From Arenicola marina (Eukaryota > Annelida > Polychaeta > Arenicolidae), in the NCBI GenBank assembly GCA_964019135.1, contig OZ025261.1, forward strand, positions 32,348,029 to 32,412,028: DNA of 64,000 nt. The letters are read 5' to 3'. The notes under the pieces were generated by a model. That model was given only the letters and a program-made list of their open reading frames with translations. It made no database searches and was not told where the DNA came from. The translations under genes were made by a program, and so were the position numbers. Within the stretch, counting starts at the first letter, position 1. Each line of letters begins with the position of its first letter. Positions 32,648 to 44,623 of this stretch are shown one piece after another.

Positions 32648-32689
32648 CACGTGCGCGCCCAGACTATCGCGCGCTTTACTATGACGTCA
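32648..32689 (-). promoter_or_regulatory. E-box and CRE upstream of the FSIP2-like gene
   Basis: CACGTG (32648-32653) and a perfect TGACGTCA (32682-32689) lie about 160-200 bp before the start codon, in a short CpG-rich patch. CRE/CREM control is common for vertebrate spermatid genes; relevance here is inferred. Confidence 0.4.
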
Positions 32690-32759
32690 TCATTTGTCTA
32701 GAAACACGTCACTCTTCTGTCTCTTTGTGAAGAAAAAGCGTGTATTTTTAGTCATCGGC

Positions 32760-34119
32760 GCTTTTATTTTATTTAGATATTTACAAAGATGTTGCTAGAT
32801 CTAATCTACATTCGCCTTATTAATTCCCATGCGAGAACGAGCCTATACCTGCAAGTTTGCGCGCGAATGGCTAGTGCATATATGTTGCGTGGCCCTGGTG
32901 TGTGGCACAAGGGCCTTTCTCTCCTGCCGTCAGTGGTCACTATTCAGACTGTCAGGTCATTATTGTTTAAACTAGTTAACAAATAATAACTATTTCTGCA
33001 AATTTTACTCTATTTCGACCACATTTGACAATAGCCCAACGCGTAGGCCTATGCCACACGGCACGGGTGACCCCGTCCAGCTGCGGGGTATCCCTGACCT
33101 GTAAACAATTTTTTAGTGTGATGCTATCAGCTCAACAGAGCTTATCTGCTTAGTGGAAGATAACTAAGATCCATATGTCGATTTGTCCATTGGAAAGTTA
33201 ACCACTAATTATATCAAACGTTAACGGTGCATTTATTACAAACTTTGCAGGGAATGGTTGCTCGAGTTACCAGCAGACGCACTGAAACCAAAGAACTTGT
33301 TTGGAAAAAAGCGAAAGCCGTATCTATAACCCGGTAACAGGATCGTTGTGGCGCCGCCATGCGGTGAGGGTTATTAGATCGCTCTAGCCAGGTGTGCACG
33401 GGCGTGTCCTGCTGCCTGAACGAAGGCCGCTGGCGAACCCTCCGGGGTGCGCACCGAATTTTGTTCTGAGCTGCTTGATTCCGCAGGTCTGTACCGTAGT
33501 ATCGCTGCCACCCTGCCGTAGGGGGGGTGGGCATTCCGGGGAATTGTTTAGAGCAATTTTTTTTGCCGATTCTTCGGCTTGTGGGTTATTTTAGTCTACA
33601 GGTGCGCTTGTTTGACATCACCCACCCCCTAGGGGGCGTGGGAGGAAGGGGGTAGGGGCGTAGGGGTGGGGTGGGCGGGGGGGGGGGGGGGGTAGGTGTT
33701 ACAGAGGGATTTTTTTCTCAAATTTTATTAATATTTTTTGTTACAATTTCTTGTACGTAATATTGTTTTTTTGAGTGTAAAGGTTTGCTTCATTGACACC
33801 ACTCAACCGCATCTAGGCGTAAGCGACCGATTAGTTCATGCCACGGGACAAGCACAGTAAATCAGTCGGCTAGGCCAAGGCCTTCCTGCATGGAGGGGGG
33901 CGAGAGTAGAATCCTATTGCCACATATATTAGCCCCTTCATGAAATAAAATATGTCCGCATAATTCCATGTACGCAGCATAATACCTCCCCATGCTCCGA
34001 TCGAACCTAGGTATACCGGGAAATATATGTTAACACGGGATTCAACAACGCTGGCGTGCGCAAGTATTCAGGTAGACCTATCTATCACATGGGGGCAAGG
34101 GGTATTTGGGTTCCTTTTC
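32760..34119. other. No gene seen
   Basis: Non-coding by eye, with a long G tract near 33677-33692. Frames at 33214-33594 are short and featureless. Confidence 0.45.
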
Positions 34120-34262
34120 ATTTCACCGTGAACTGGGAATGAGGAAAATAGTAGTTTCGTGAACTGGGAATGAGGTATTACCCGACCGCCGTGATCAAGG
34201 ATTTTCATTAATCGCGAACTGGGAATTTTAATATTAAATAACCGCGAATCGGAAAATCGTCG
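34120..34262. repeat. Degenerate GTGAACTGGGAATGAGG repeat
   Basis: Three or four loose units of CGTGAACTGGGAATGAGG and TCGCGAACTGGGAAT, followed by a C-run near 34277-34292. Confidence 0.55.
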
Positions 34263-34292
34263 ATTTAGCATCGTGTCCCCCCCCCCCCCCCC

Positions 34293-35170
34293 TCATATGG
34301 ATAGTATTCCTAGGCCTAATGGCAAAGAATGACTCAGGGTCATCAGATTCACTCAAAACTCAATAAAAATACTAGTAGGCCCCTAGGTCTATAGACTGAC
34401 ATGTTACTGCACAAAGATCCTAGCAAACGTGGAAAGATAGTTAAACAATATAGGAGAGGAATATATGAATTGACCCTTGTAGCATGCCGCGGGAAATATC
34501 CCTCCGTTTCAAATATACTTGCTCCAAAAGACTCTCATTTTTCACATGGACTTGCCCGAGAACACACCCACCCTTTTGTTCTGCCTGAAATCGGTCATTT
34601 TATTACTTAAAACACCGGGGAGCTATTTCGAAGCCAACCCGCAGCAGTGTCTCCCCTTAGATTTCACGCATTGAACGAGTCAAGCAGTTTGTGTTTGCAG
34701 GCACAGCCTCGTTTTGGCGTCAATATGGCGATTCCGTGAATAAGGCGAATATAGCACCATGTTTTACACAAGGGCACTGATGTCTTGTCTAGTAGATTAG
34801 GAAAGACGTGCTTGTTTACGAGGCTTACCGTTGTGAGTTGGACGCGCGGTCAGCATGAGTCAGATAACAGTAGGTTTTTGTTACTAAACCGGATAGGCGG
34901 AATAACTTTTAGTTGGCCTAGGCCTTTTGGTCCCGTAGGAGGTAATTAAGGCGTTATGTATCATAATACATCCATTTTATGATGGACTTGGACTTTTAAA
35001 AATAAACCGCGCAGTTTTATGTTGAAATGTTTGTTTTACAGACTCAAAGAGATATAAAAACATATGCATCATAAATTTTGAGATACTTTAGTCTTGGTTC
35101 TAAAATGTAAAAAATCTAAGATGGCGCATGTAAGCATATTGCTTTAAGAAATACGAAACAAAGAAGGATC
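34293..35170. other. No gene seen
   Basis: A 69-codon plus frame (34401-34610) with a basic start cannot be linked to any splice-consistent exon, and I do not recognise it. Confidence 0.4.
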
Positions 35171-35179
35171 CAGTGTAGG

Positions 35180-35276
35180 TCTACGAGTGGGGTCCAGGGG
35201 TGGGCTCTAGGGGTGAGGTCTCTGGGTGGGGGCCAGGGATGGGCTTCAGGGGTGAGGTCTCTGGGTGGGGTCCAGG
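35180..35276. repeat. Two-unit GGGGTGAGGTCTCTGGGTGG repeat
   Basis: A unit of about 50 bp with GGGCT(C/T)(T/C)AGGGGTGAGGTC occurs twice, ending in an A-run. Confidence 0.7.
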
Positions 35277-38055
35277 AAAAAAAAAAGCTACTCGGTTGCC
35301 TCAGGACAAAGTTTCACTCATACAGATCGCTCGCCCACGCCTGAAGTCCTATACCAATAAATACCAAGAACATATTAACTCCCCAAAAGTAGGCCATTCT
35401 CGGCGAGTTTGCGCCCACCTTCAGTGCACTTAGCCTCTGTCAGCGTTCCTGTTGCGTGACCTGCCGTGATGAGCGATGGAGTGAGCAGCACCTTGGAGGC
35501 TGCACTACATTGGTGACAGATGTGGGGGAACACCTCCATTAGGCTGGCAGTGTGAAAATGAATGTTCGGGGACAAAACCTCTGTTGTCATGGCACCGCGT
35601 GTAGGCACGCATCATGTTTACCTCCAACGTTATTTTCGTTTCCATCAGTCTCAACACGCCCCTACAAACGATGTTTTTTTCCTGGTTGTCGCACGAGGCT
35701 TTCACGTAACTATGTGGCGCCATTTTTGTCATATATCATTATAAATTAAAAAAAAATGACCCATTTACAACCATCACACCATGTGAATTACCATTGGTGC
35801 TAGCTTCCGAAGGGCAATTATGTCGCGCACAGGAAGTAACGTTATGATGATTATCAGTGACGTGACACCATGTGGGACACAGGTAAGAGAAACCTGCAGA
35901 CCCTAGCGCCATCTTCCGTAGGAAGATTGATACCACCCCTGTAGTTTGCCGTCAAACACGTGACCGTCCTACAACTTACCCCAAAATGATCTGCCGGAGA
36001 AGACCTTAAAGTCCGCCTAGTATCGGCGCTTGACACCGCAGACATCGGCCTCCGTTTCCCGCAATTGAATTCCTACTGATGCCTTGCTCATTTCGGGGTA
36101 TTGGGGTTTAATTGGATTTGTTTTTGTCCAGGCAGATTCGTATGCTGGAGATGCTCCGGCCAATGTCAAACGACCAAACTTTGCTCAAGCCTGCGGGGTG
36201 GGCGATGAGAGATTGACGGCGCTGCTTGAGAGCAAAGGAATTGCAATAAGGGTTTTACTTTACTGCTGACAGCACAAGCATGGCTTTGCCGGGTGATTAT
36301 GAGGAAACATTGATGTGACGAGGGATTCACTGTGTTACGATTAAATGGAAGTGTTTGTCACAAATCAGGAATAACTTCAAGGTGCTACCACGGGGCAAGG
36401 CGATGTGATGAAGGCTTGAAGGAAAGGAAGAGAAAGGGGGGGGGGGGTAATGTGTTTGCATTGCAGGAAGCGGAGTGACATGACGTTTTAATACAATTGT
36501 CTCAGCGTGTAATACTGATCGAATAAATTATATCTGTCTATAAAGATTTTTTATGACGCAATACACAAAGGCCACACTTGCCCAGACTGGCTTCTCGTTG
36601 TCAAACAGAGTATATCAGCGTGCCATTACACGGGTTGGGGGTGGGGGAGGGGGCAGATCCTGACTACCAGTCGATTGAGTGGCGCAACACAAAAGTGATA
36701 TCAAACATAACTCCGCTAATAAACATGTATTTTCGGTGCCTGAATGGCGCAGCTATGTTTATTTACTGCGGGTTTCAAGTGACTCCCTGTGGCCTAGGTC
36801 ACAGACGAAATAAAACCTGAAGAGGCTTAAACAGTTCCCAGGCCGAGAACTGGTAGCAAGAGCAGAGATTCAATTCGTAAGCCCCCTTGGTTTTCATATT
36901 CGTGTATATATGCCAAACCACCTTAAGACAACATTGGGGTTCGTAAGCCCTGAACACGGTTTGCCCATTTTGTTTCCAGTAGAAATATTATTGGTATGAA
37001 CATGGATCAACAGGAGTCCCCTTCCGGTAAGATTGCGAACTCGTAGCGCGTCACTTCCCGATAGGCAAGAGAATGTCGTTAATCGATCAATTTGCATGGT
37101 TTCTCAGTTGATGGAATGTTGGTTTACACTGACGCTGACACTGATGAATTAGCGCTGATCGAATATAACAATACATACAATGCATGCCCCATAACATGTG
37201 GATAAAGACAAAGAGATATTTGTAATTTAGCAGCCTTTGCGATGCGTATTTTAAATTAGTAGCCAATGGACATATATACCGTGTTGTCCACTCAATGAAC
37301 ACAGTTTTATTTGTCCGCGAACTGGTGACCGGATTTCAGATAACACATAGACAGAAACATACATGGATAAGCGGATACATATATTTCTTGGAATATACCT
37401 AAATGTAGGCACCCGGTTTGTTGTACAAAGTGAAAGCTCATAAAATATTGCCGCAAATCACATTCTAAATAGTCGTCTTAAGATATAAACGTTATTATTA
37501 AAATACTAGTTGATTTCCGAATGGTAGTTTACCATTTGATATAAACCTTATCTGAACTTCCGGTCGTTGTTTAATAGGTAGCGTTTGTAATCTGCAATCG
37601 TAGTATAATAGACTGGTATAATATCTTCTGATAGGTTATCACCGATTTCACCATCTAACCCGGGAGATACAATGCTAACTACTACAGGATGACTCTTGAT
37701 TAAGCCATATAGACTACATGCACAACAAAACGCCTAAAATCCCCATTCATCTATAATACGTCAATATCAGATGGAATGTGGGATCATATGTGCACACACG
37801 TGGTCCAAAACTCCCACACAACTCCCACATATTGTGTTCAGCCAAGATACCCCGGTGACGAGTGGCGCCCCCGTGCGGTGGGCGGACGTTGCCCGTCCAT
37901 TAGCTTGAGTAATCCCATTCATTACCGGCGACGCGTTGTTATAGGCTCACGTCATATCCGCAATGATGTATACTTACTGGTCCTCTGAGATTTGACACCA
38001 GTGTTACATCAGTGTCATTGGAGACTAACCTAACTGCGTAATTTGAGGCTATATT
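35277..38055. other. No gene seen
   Basis: About 2.8 kb without a convincing exon, repeat array or mobile-element motif. A G-run lies near 36437. Several frames of 60-80 codons occur at a density expected by chance. Confidence 0.45.
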
Positions 38056-38215
38056 AAAGCCGACATAAAGATAGGGTAGCGACATATGTAATAGGGTAGC
38101 GTCATGTTTAAAAGTCCAACCGCCATGTTTAATAGGGAAGCCGCATGCATTTCTAATAGGAAAGCCACCATGTTTAAAAGTGCAGCCACCATTTTATTAG
38201 GGTCGCCGCCATGTT
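38056..38215 (+). repeat. 20-bp minisatellite with GCCGCCATGTTT motif, array 1
   Basis: About eight units of AATAGG(G)(T/A)AGCCGCCATGTTT, several with AAAAGTGCAGCC variants. The GCCGCCATNTT core equals the YY1 site consensus. Confidence 0.85.
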
Positions 38216-38994
38216 ACACACCAATAAAAGCCATCCCCATGATAAGCAATGCAAAACCCCAAATTTTCGACCGCCTGCTAGAGAAAAATCGGTACCCATG
38301 TTTGATTATTATGACACCCCCCACCCCTCTAGCGCAACCTGTTGCAAATTAGATCAGAGAATGTGATGAGGTCGACCGAACCACGCACCCGTAACTTCCA
38401 CATGCATGATTAAATTTGCCACAGATTAACTGAACAGGCATTAATCTGGCCAAACGTTAGTAAAAGAAACAATATATCAGTGTGTGAAACAAACCTTCAG
38501 TTGAACAAGACCGGCCGGTCTTGGAAGGTATTAAGACAATCGGTGGTATCACTAGACCGGTAAAGGGCATTGAGATTGAAGGTCATCTCCCCCCCGCCCC
38601 CCACACATATACAACAAAAAACTGAAGCCGTTCCCTGCATCATGGAGGCCGGCAGAGAGTTGTGAATTGACAAACGACATTATCTCCTAATGATAATCTC
38701 CTTCTTAGCCACTTTAGATTTTTCTTTTCCACAATCAACATTCGGGTTTGGCGTAATGGAATAATGGAAATATGTCAAATGATGCAAATATCATGTCCGC
38801 ACGGTGTGCCGTGTCAAAGATTGTATGCTGCCAATTCCAACCAGTCTAACCTAATTAATGTGTACTTGCGCGCGTGTTCGCTATATATATCAAGACATAA
38901 ATAGCTAATAACCACATAACCCCGATACACCACCATACCTTAGGCACTAATTGACAGCATATATCTTTCTACGCACGACCTGTTGGTGTGTAGC
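38216..38994. other. No gene seen; separates two related arrays
   Basis: Unremarkable DNA with a C-rich tract near 38588-38600. Confidence 0.4.
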
Positions 38995-39085
38995 CATAAA
39001 TAGGGTAGCCGCCATGTTTAATAGGGTAGCCGCAACGATTAACAGGGTAACCGCCATGTTTAATAGGGTAGCCACAATGACTAAC
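38995..39085 (+). repeat. 20-bp GCCGCCATGTTT minisatellite, array 2
   Basis: Four to five units of AATAGGGTAGCCGCCATGTTT, the same unit and orientation as at 38056-38215, about 800 bp away. Confidence 0.85.
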
Positions 39086-40135
39086 ATTAATTGTCCGTGC
39101 GTCAACTTCCGACAGTTCGTTATGCGAAAAGAGTAACATCGCTATTCATATAATATTGAGATAATCAGATAATGGATTCTGTAAACGAGGACAATTTTTC
39201 CCGCCCTTATTTATGTGCTAAATTTGCAATGTCCTCCCTATGGTCGAGTAATATAGGATAACATTGGTTACGGTTCGATATATTTTAGCGACCTATAACG
39301 TTTTTACTCCATGTTTAGCCCCTGGAGGTGGTGTGACATCAACTCACACTATGACCCCATCCACTGCTTGACAATGCAACTGACCAGGCGCCACAATGGT
39401 TAAGTTATCCTCATGGGCATGTTCAGGAATTCTTGAAAGGGAGGGGTTGGGTGGGGGGGGGGGGTACATTAAATTGTTCCACAAAAATGCGTGTAAAAGC
39501 CTGAGACGTGGGTGACAGTGGTGCACGGTACATACTGTATGAACATTCTATAAGCGTTGGTAAGATAAAGTACACATAAAGCACGAAGCTTGATGCATGG
39601 TAATACATGAGAAGAGGCCAGGGGGCACATCATTTAAAATCGGGGAGAAATCAGATATACCCTAGGTTCTGAGTGCTCCCTCTGCCCCCACCCCCCTCCA
39701 CCTCCTGGAAACGCCAATGATCCCGACTGTTCGAAAGAAATCAATGGTGCAGTGGATCTCTTGTACTTATGAACCGCGGATCGGTGTTACGTGGAAAGAC
39801 TACCCATTGACCGGTTTGGAATTCACGTCATTCGCCTTGTGTAAGAATCTAGGCTGGACGTCGAGAATCACGGAATAATAGCCGCTGAGTTACTTCCCAC
39901 GCCCTATATATATGAGACAAGGTCCACCGGGTATCGAAATTTTGCAGCATTATACAATGGGATTCATGTCTAAAAGGTTTATCGACTCTTTGATTGCAAG
40001 GCGCTGCCGTGCTTAGCACGGAACACCGGAAATGGCCCAGCAGTCACCATTACATTACGTACGCCGTGCAAAACTAGCTTCTGGTAAGAGAAACATTTTC
40101 TCCTTCACAAGCCGTATCTGTATGGTGTGAATTGG
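39086..40135. other. No gene seen
   Basis: Mixed composition with a G-run near 39450-39463 and a C-rich tract near 39688-39700. No exon supported. Confidence 0.45.
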
Positions 40136-40137
40136 CT

Positions 40138-40530
40138 TGGTGGTTGAGGTAAGTCTTGTCGGTGTTAATGGGTTCAGTGGTTGAGGTAAGCATGTCAGTG
40201 TTAATGGGTTCAATGTTTGAGGTAAGTCTTTTCGTTGTTAATAGGTTCAGTGGTTGGGGTAAGTCTTGTCGGTGTTAATGGGTTCAGTGGTTGAGGTAAT
40301 CATGTCGGTGTTAATGGGTTCAATGGTTGAGGTAAGTGTTTTCGTTGTTAATAGGTTCAGTGGTTGGGGTAAGTCTTGTCAGTGTTAATGGGTTCAATGG
40401 TTGAGGTAAATCTTGTCGGCGTTAACAGGTTCAGTGGTTGAGGTAAGTCTTGTCGGTGTGAATGGGCTTCGTGGTTGAGGTAAGTCTTGTCAGTGTTAAT
40501 GGGTTCAGTGGCTGAAGTAAGTCTTGTCGG
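40138..40530 (+). repeat. 37-bp minisatellite with GAGGTAAGT in each unit
   Basis: About eleven units of GTTGAGGTAAGTCTTGTCGG plus TGTTAATGGGTTCAGTG. Most contain GAG|GTAAG, a near-perfect 5' splice site on the plus strand, as in the arrays of FSIP2-like introns 3 and 4 on the other strand. Confidence 0.9.
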
Positions 40531-40554
40531 AGTATTGGCTTCAGAGGTGGCGTA

Positions 40555-40890
40555 CAGACGAGACCACATCACGAGGTTACAGTCCAGACAATGACACGAA
40601 GTTACAGGCAACACTACAACACGAGCTTACAGACGGGTGTACGTCACGAGAATACAGACGAGACAACGTCACGAGGTTACAGACGAGACAACAGCACTAG
40701 GTTACAGACGAGACTACGATACGAGATTACAGATGGCATTGTAACACGAGGTTACAGGCAAAACCCCGACACGAGATTACAGGCGAGATTACGACACCAG
40801 ACTACAGGTAAGATTACGGCACGAGATTACAGACGACACTATGACACGAGGTTACAGACGAGATTACGTCACGAGGTTACAGCCGGGGCT
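40555..40890 (+). repeat. About 25-bp minisatellite CACGAGGTTACAGACGAGAC
   Basis: Some thirteen degenerate units of CACGAGGTTACAGACGAGAC plus AACGT. The 154-codon plus frame at 40591-41055 depends on the array. Confidence 0.85.
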
Positions 40891-41700
40891 TGGTTTGCGG
40901 CGTTTGGTGTCATCTTGTTGGTCAGCCCACAGTCGGGAAGGAGCGCCCCTTCTCGGCCAGCTCATGACGTAGATACAAGTTTTCTTTCCACTCGAGCGCC
41001 GAGTGAACTGACACCGGGAGCAGCCGCCAGGTCGACATTTCCAGCTAGTCAGTAGGGCGATGGCGCGTGGGAGGGCTTATAATCGTATTCATGACTTCAA
41101 CGAGGGATCAATTCTTATCCGATTGAATCCAATCGCCAAGATCCGCAAATAGATTCGTCCGCTAGGCGGCGAGCTGACTGCCGTGTTCAAGCCGAGCCCT
41201 CTGTGTGTGGTCGACTGCTCAGTGATAAGCAAAAAGCGCCGTGGGGTGTGCTCTAATGGCGAAATTTGGATGAACCAAGCCCGCCCCACGGAAAGACGCA
41301 AGTGTAAGAAAGACACGAGAGGGGAAAAAACATCGAATAGATAACCTAATTCAACTTTTCGTGTTTTTTTTCTGCAGCAATAACATAAGATGAGATGTGG
41401 AAGCCAACAAGAAAAAAAAGAGAGAAGACGCGAAAGGCGGTGATGACTCTTAGTCCGTGTGTCCCTTCCGGTATCGCGGTCACGTGGCCCGCTGCCCCTT
41501 ACGCCGAGGAGACCAAAGACATAAAGATCACACTATCACACATAAAGCTGATTTACATCAATACATAGTTGTAAATACAGGATCAATAACCATATATGTC
41601 ACTTCCCTCACAGAAGAAAATATCAAGACGGGGTAGTCTTATAACAAGTGTTGGAATATCATAATGACGTCAGTTAGGCTATAGTGACAAATGACATTGG
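40891..41700. other. No gene seen
   Basis: No exon or repeat I can support. Confidence 0.4.
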
Positions 41701-41714
41701 GGTATAAGATCAAC

Positions 41715-42003
41715 ATATTAGTAATTGGGACAGACACAGGGGCAGGATATGGAATATATTGAGCCATGTTGGGACACATATTAGACACGGACGATGAACA
41801 TAGACGTAGTGACAGTACTAACAGGGGCAAGATTTGGCATATATTGAGCCATGTTGGGACACTTATTGTAGACACTGACGTTGAACATAGATGTAGTGAC
41901 AATACTAAGAGTGGCAAGATATGGCATGTATTGAGCCATGTTGGGACACATATTGTGGAGACTCTGACGTCGAACATAGGTGTAGTGACAATACTAACAG
42001 TGG
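41715..42003. repeat. Three-unit repeat, about 87-90 bp
   Basis: The block TATTGAGCCATGTTGGGACA, then TTGAACATAGATGTAGTGAC and AATACTAA(C/G)AGTGGC, recurs three times with about 10 percent divergence. Frames on both strands are consequences of it. Confidence 0.85.
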
Positions 42004-42281
42004 CCGGGGCCTAATGATAAAAACTGTTGTTATGGGGTATTGAAGGGATACCAGAGCGAACCAGTCGTTGGGACAATGGGGATGGATGCCTTATTATGTT
42101 GACAGCTTGACTTATTTTCCCTGTTCCTCCTAATCCCTTTGGCATTCCTGATCCATGGACTGTCAACAGTGTCGGAACTACAGACTTGGGAAAATGAAAC
42201 TGTCATTTATCCACCAATTATGACAAATATGGAGCGATGAAACCATGGCAATAGCCAATAGAGTAAGCTTACGTTTGTGAA

Positions 42282-42531
42282 GGCCTTATGTGTCCTGGTC
42301 TTATGTGTCCCTCATCGCCGCTCTACCCGCAAGGTGGGGCCACGCTGTGGGCCTTAAACCGAACCCCTATACTTATGCCTTGGGCCCTATACATAGGCCC
42401 TAACTCTCATCCCAATGTCTGACCCCTAATCCATAATGCACGACCCCTAACCTTTAATCTCCGAGCCTAACAATCTGGGGAGTGAATCGGCGATGAGCGA
42501 CACACATAAGACCAGGAGGACACATAAGGCC
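42282..42531. mobile_element. 250-bp MITE-like element with 40-bp TIRs
   Basis: Left end GGCCTTATGTGTCCTGGTCT to CTCATCGCCG (42282-42320) is the inverted match of the right end CGGCGATGAGCGACACACAT to ATAAGGCC (42488-42531), with a few indels. The interior, rich in CCCTAACC-like phrases, has no frame. A clear target-site duplication is not visible. Confidence 0.65.
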
Positions 42532-42785
42532 ACGCAAGTAGACCGACTGACAAACTCCATTAACGGTGTGAACCAATAGGTTCAAAGAGTTGTTTTTGCC
42601 ACTATTTTCAGCCGGAGATTGCTGTATGTAATTCAGCGATTATATTATACAACAATTATCGTTTCCTTGGGAGTGGAAGAAGTTTTCTAACGTGGCGGCT
42701 GTGGCCTCGAAGGATAAGGAGCGTAGGCCAAGCAGAGAAGGAACTAAGACTCTATCACTGTTTTCGTCGCATAGAATTTAATATA

Positions 42786-42850
42786 ATGGCAATTTAACGG
42801 TATGGTTCACCAAGTAATGTAGGGGTAGGTGCAGGTTCGAATCACCATCT
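42786..42850 (+). repeat. tRNA-like stretch (SINE head or pseudo-tRNA)
   Basis: TGGCAATTTAACGG (42786-42799) resembles an A box. GGTTCGAATCA (42834-42844) is a near-perfect B box 34 nt later, and a TTTTT follows near 42858. It does not fold into a proper cloverleaf by eye. Confidence 0.4.
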
Positions 42851-43719
42851 TCGCAATTTTTCACAGTTCAGTTTTGTTTTCTGTTTGAAGCGTTACGCCA
42901 ACGTTGTCACCGGGGAGAACCCGTGTGACGTCATAATGTCTCATTTTCGTAGGAAATGCAAAAAAAACGTTAGTTTCTCAGCCGTGTTGTCCTGTCGTAA
43001 CAAATATCCGTCATTGTGATGGCGCAAATGAATGAGAAATATGTTGTCAATCCGTTTTGTGCAGCTATATTTCTTAAATATTCTTAATCATATCGCTAGG
43101 CCTTCCACAATGGACCCACCCTCGGTACCTGGCTCTTGCGCAGATAGTCTGGTTCCCTGTCTCTGTCTTTCCGTAGCATATACGTCACGCTTACGTCACA
43201 GATAGTCAGGATACCAGTGTGCGCAGACATTCCCGAACACGTGCTTTGTTTGTTTGTCCCCAAAATAAGTAAACCGGAAGTCTTGGCGAACAAGACTTTA
43301 TAGCCCAACATAGTTGGCCAGTCGCCTTTTCGGTACCATATATCGTTGCTAAGAAACATGGCACGTGCATCTAGGCAACTAGGCAGGTAAGCGGTAAGGT
43401 AATGGGGCCATTTGAACAATGTCAGGGTGACATTTCAGGCCTGCAAATTTGCTGATCTTAAATAGTGCCTCATATTTATGGTGAACATGACAAATGTGAT
43501 GGCGAATGGTGCGGTTACTCGCCAGATCCCACCTTGTCCTGCCACAAGTCTCTGCCATACGAAAGGCAATTATCGGATGCATCTTTGCGATCAAGCCTAG
43601 AGCAGCTGTCTAATCGTCTCATCAAAAACTGCAGACAAGTTAGCCTTCCAGGGATCAAGCCAGGCCAATGAAAGCTTCAACAATATTGTTGCTTCAAAGG
43701 CACCCAAAACGAAGTAAGT

Positions 43720-43752
43720 ATGGATATGTATATATATATATATATGTGTGTC
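43720..43752. repeat. (TA)n microsatellite in a pseudogene intron
   Basis: ATATGTATATATATATATAT follows a few bases after the donor AA|GTAAGT at 43714. Confidence 0.85.
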
Positions 43753-44623
43753 TAGAAGATAAAGTTCCACTAAACAAAATTATATTCGCCAGATAGTCAA
43801 TAGACAGAAACTTTCTTCTCTGTTTATAATCAAGAAGTGTCATCATTTTGTTACAAGAAACATTTTTGCAACAAGTATATTCATGAAATGCAATTGGACG
43901 AAATTAACTGTTGAACATTATTTACTTGTTGCGTTGTAATTGGTAAAAAAAATTGTGGGCATACAAATCATTACTGTTGTGGGACAGATCCACATAACAT
44001 CATTACATCTTGGTAATATCAACAGGACATTGGGAGGATCAGAGTCAATAGTCAGCAGAGTTGCTTCAGCAACAGCGCAAAAAGGTTATGACTGGGTGTC
44101 CAAGGCGAATTCATGGCTAGCAATATTAGTTGGATATCAAGTTTCAAATTTATTGTTCTCACTTTCCTTATAGTAGTTCTGTTGTTATGTTCAAGAAGTT
44201 AAAGTTGTGTTAATCTACGATATCCTGCGTATCTAAATTGCGAGTTTTAGTAATAAATACTACTGTAATCTATTTTCCGCAAATCAGGTCAATGAGAGGT
44301 GTGGGTTATCTCCGGCTAAGTGGACCAAGAGGTACAGTGTTTTGCTTGCAAAGAAACGGAAATGACTGAAGGTAACTAAGATTTCACATCTTGCTTTATT
44401 ATTACTATGTTTAGTTACGAGTGTTTGACGCTTTGTATATTAATTATTTATATCTTCATGAATAAGAACAATTATCAGGTTTTCACAAATTGAATCCTTC
44501 ACGGCGACAAATGTATCTTTAAAACTTTCATCAGGCTGAACATTGTGAGAACTGTTCGATCTTCTTTCATTATGTTTAATGTATTTTGCGGATGATCACA
44601 AGTAATTGATATTGTTTTTGTAG

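Noticed and set aside
34401..34610. 69-codon plus frame with basic start
   Set aside because: Looks protein-like at first, but has no conserved motif and no neighbouring exon.
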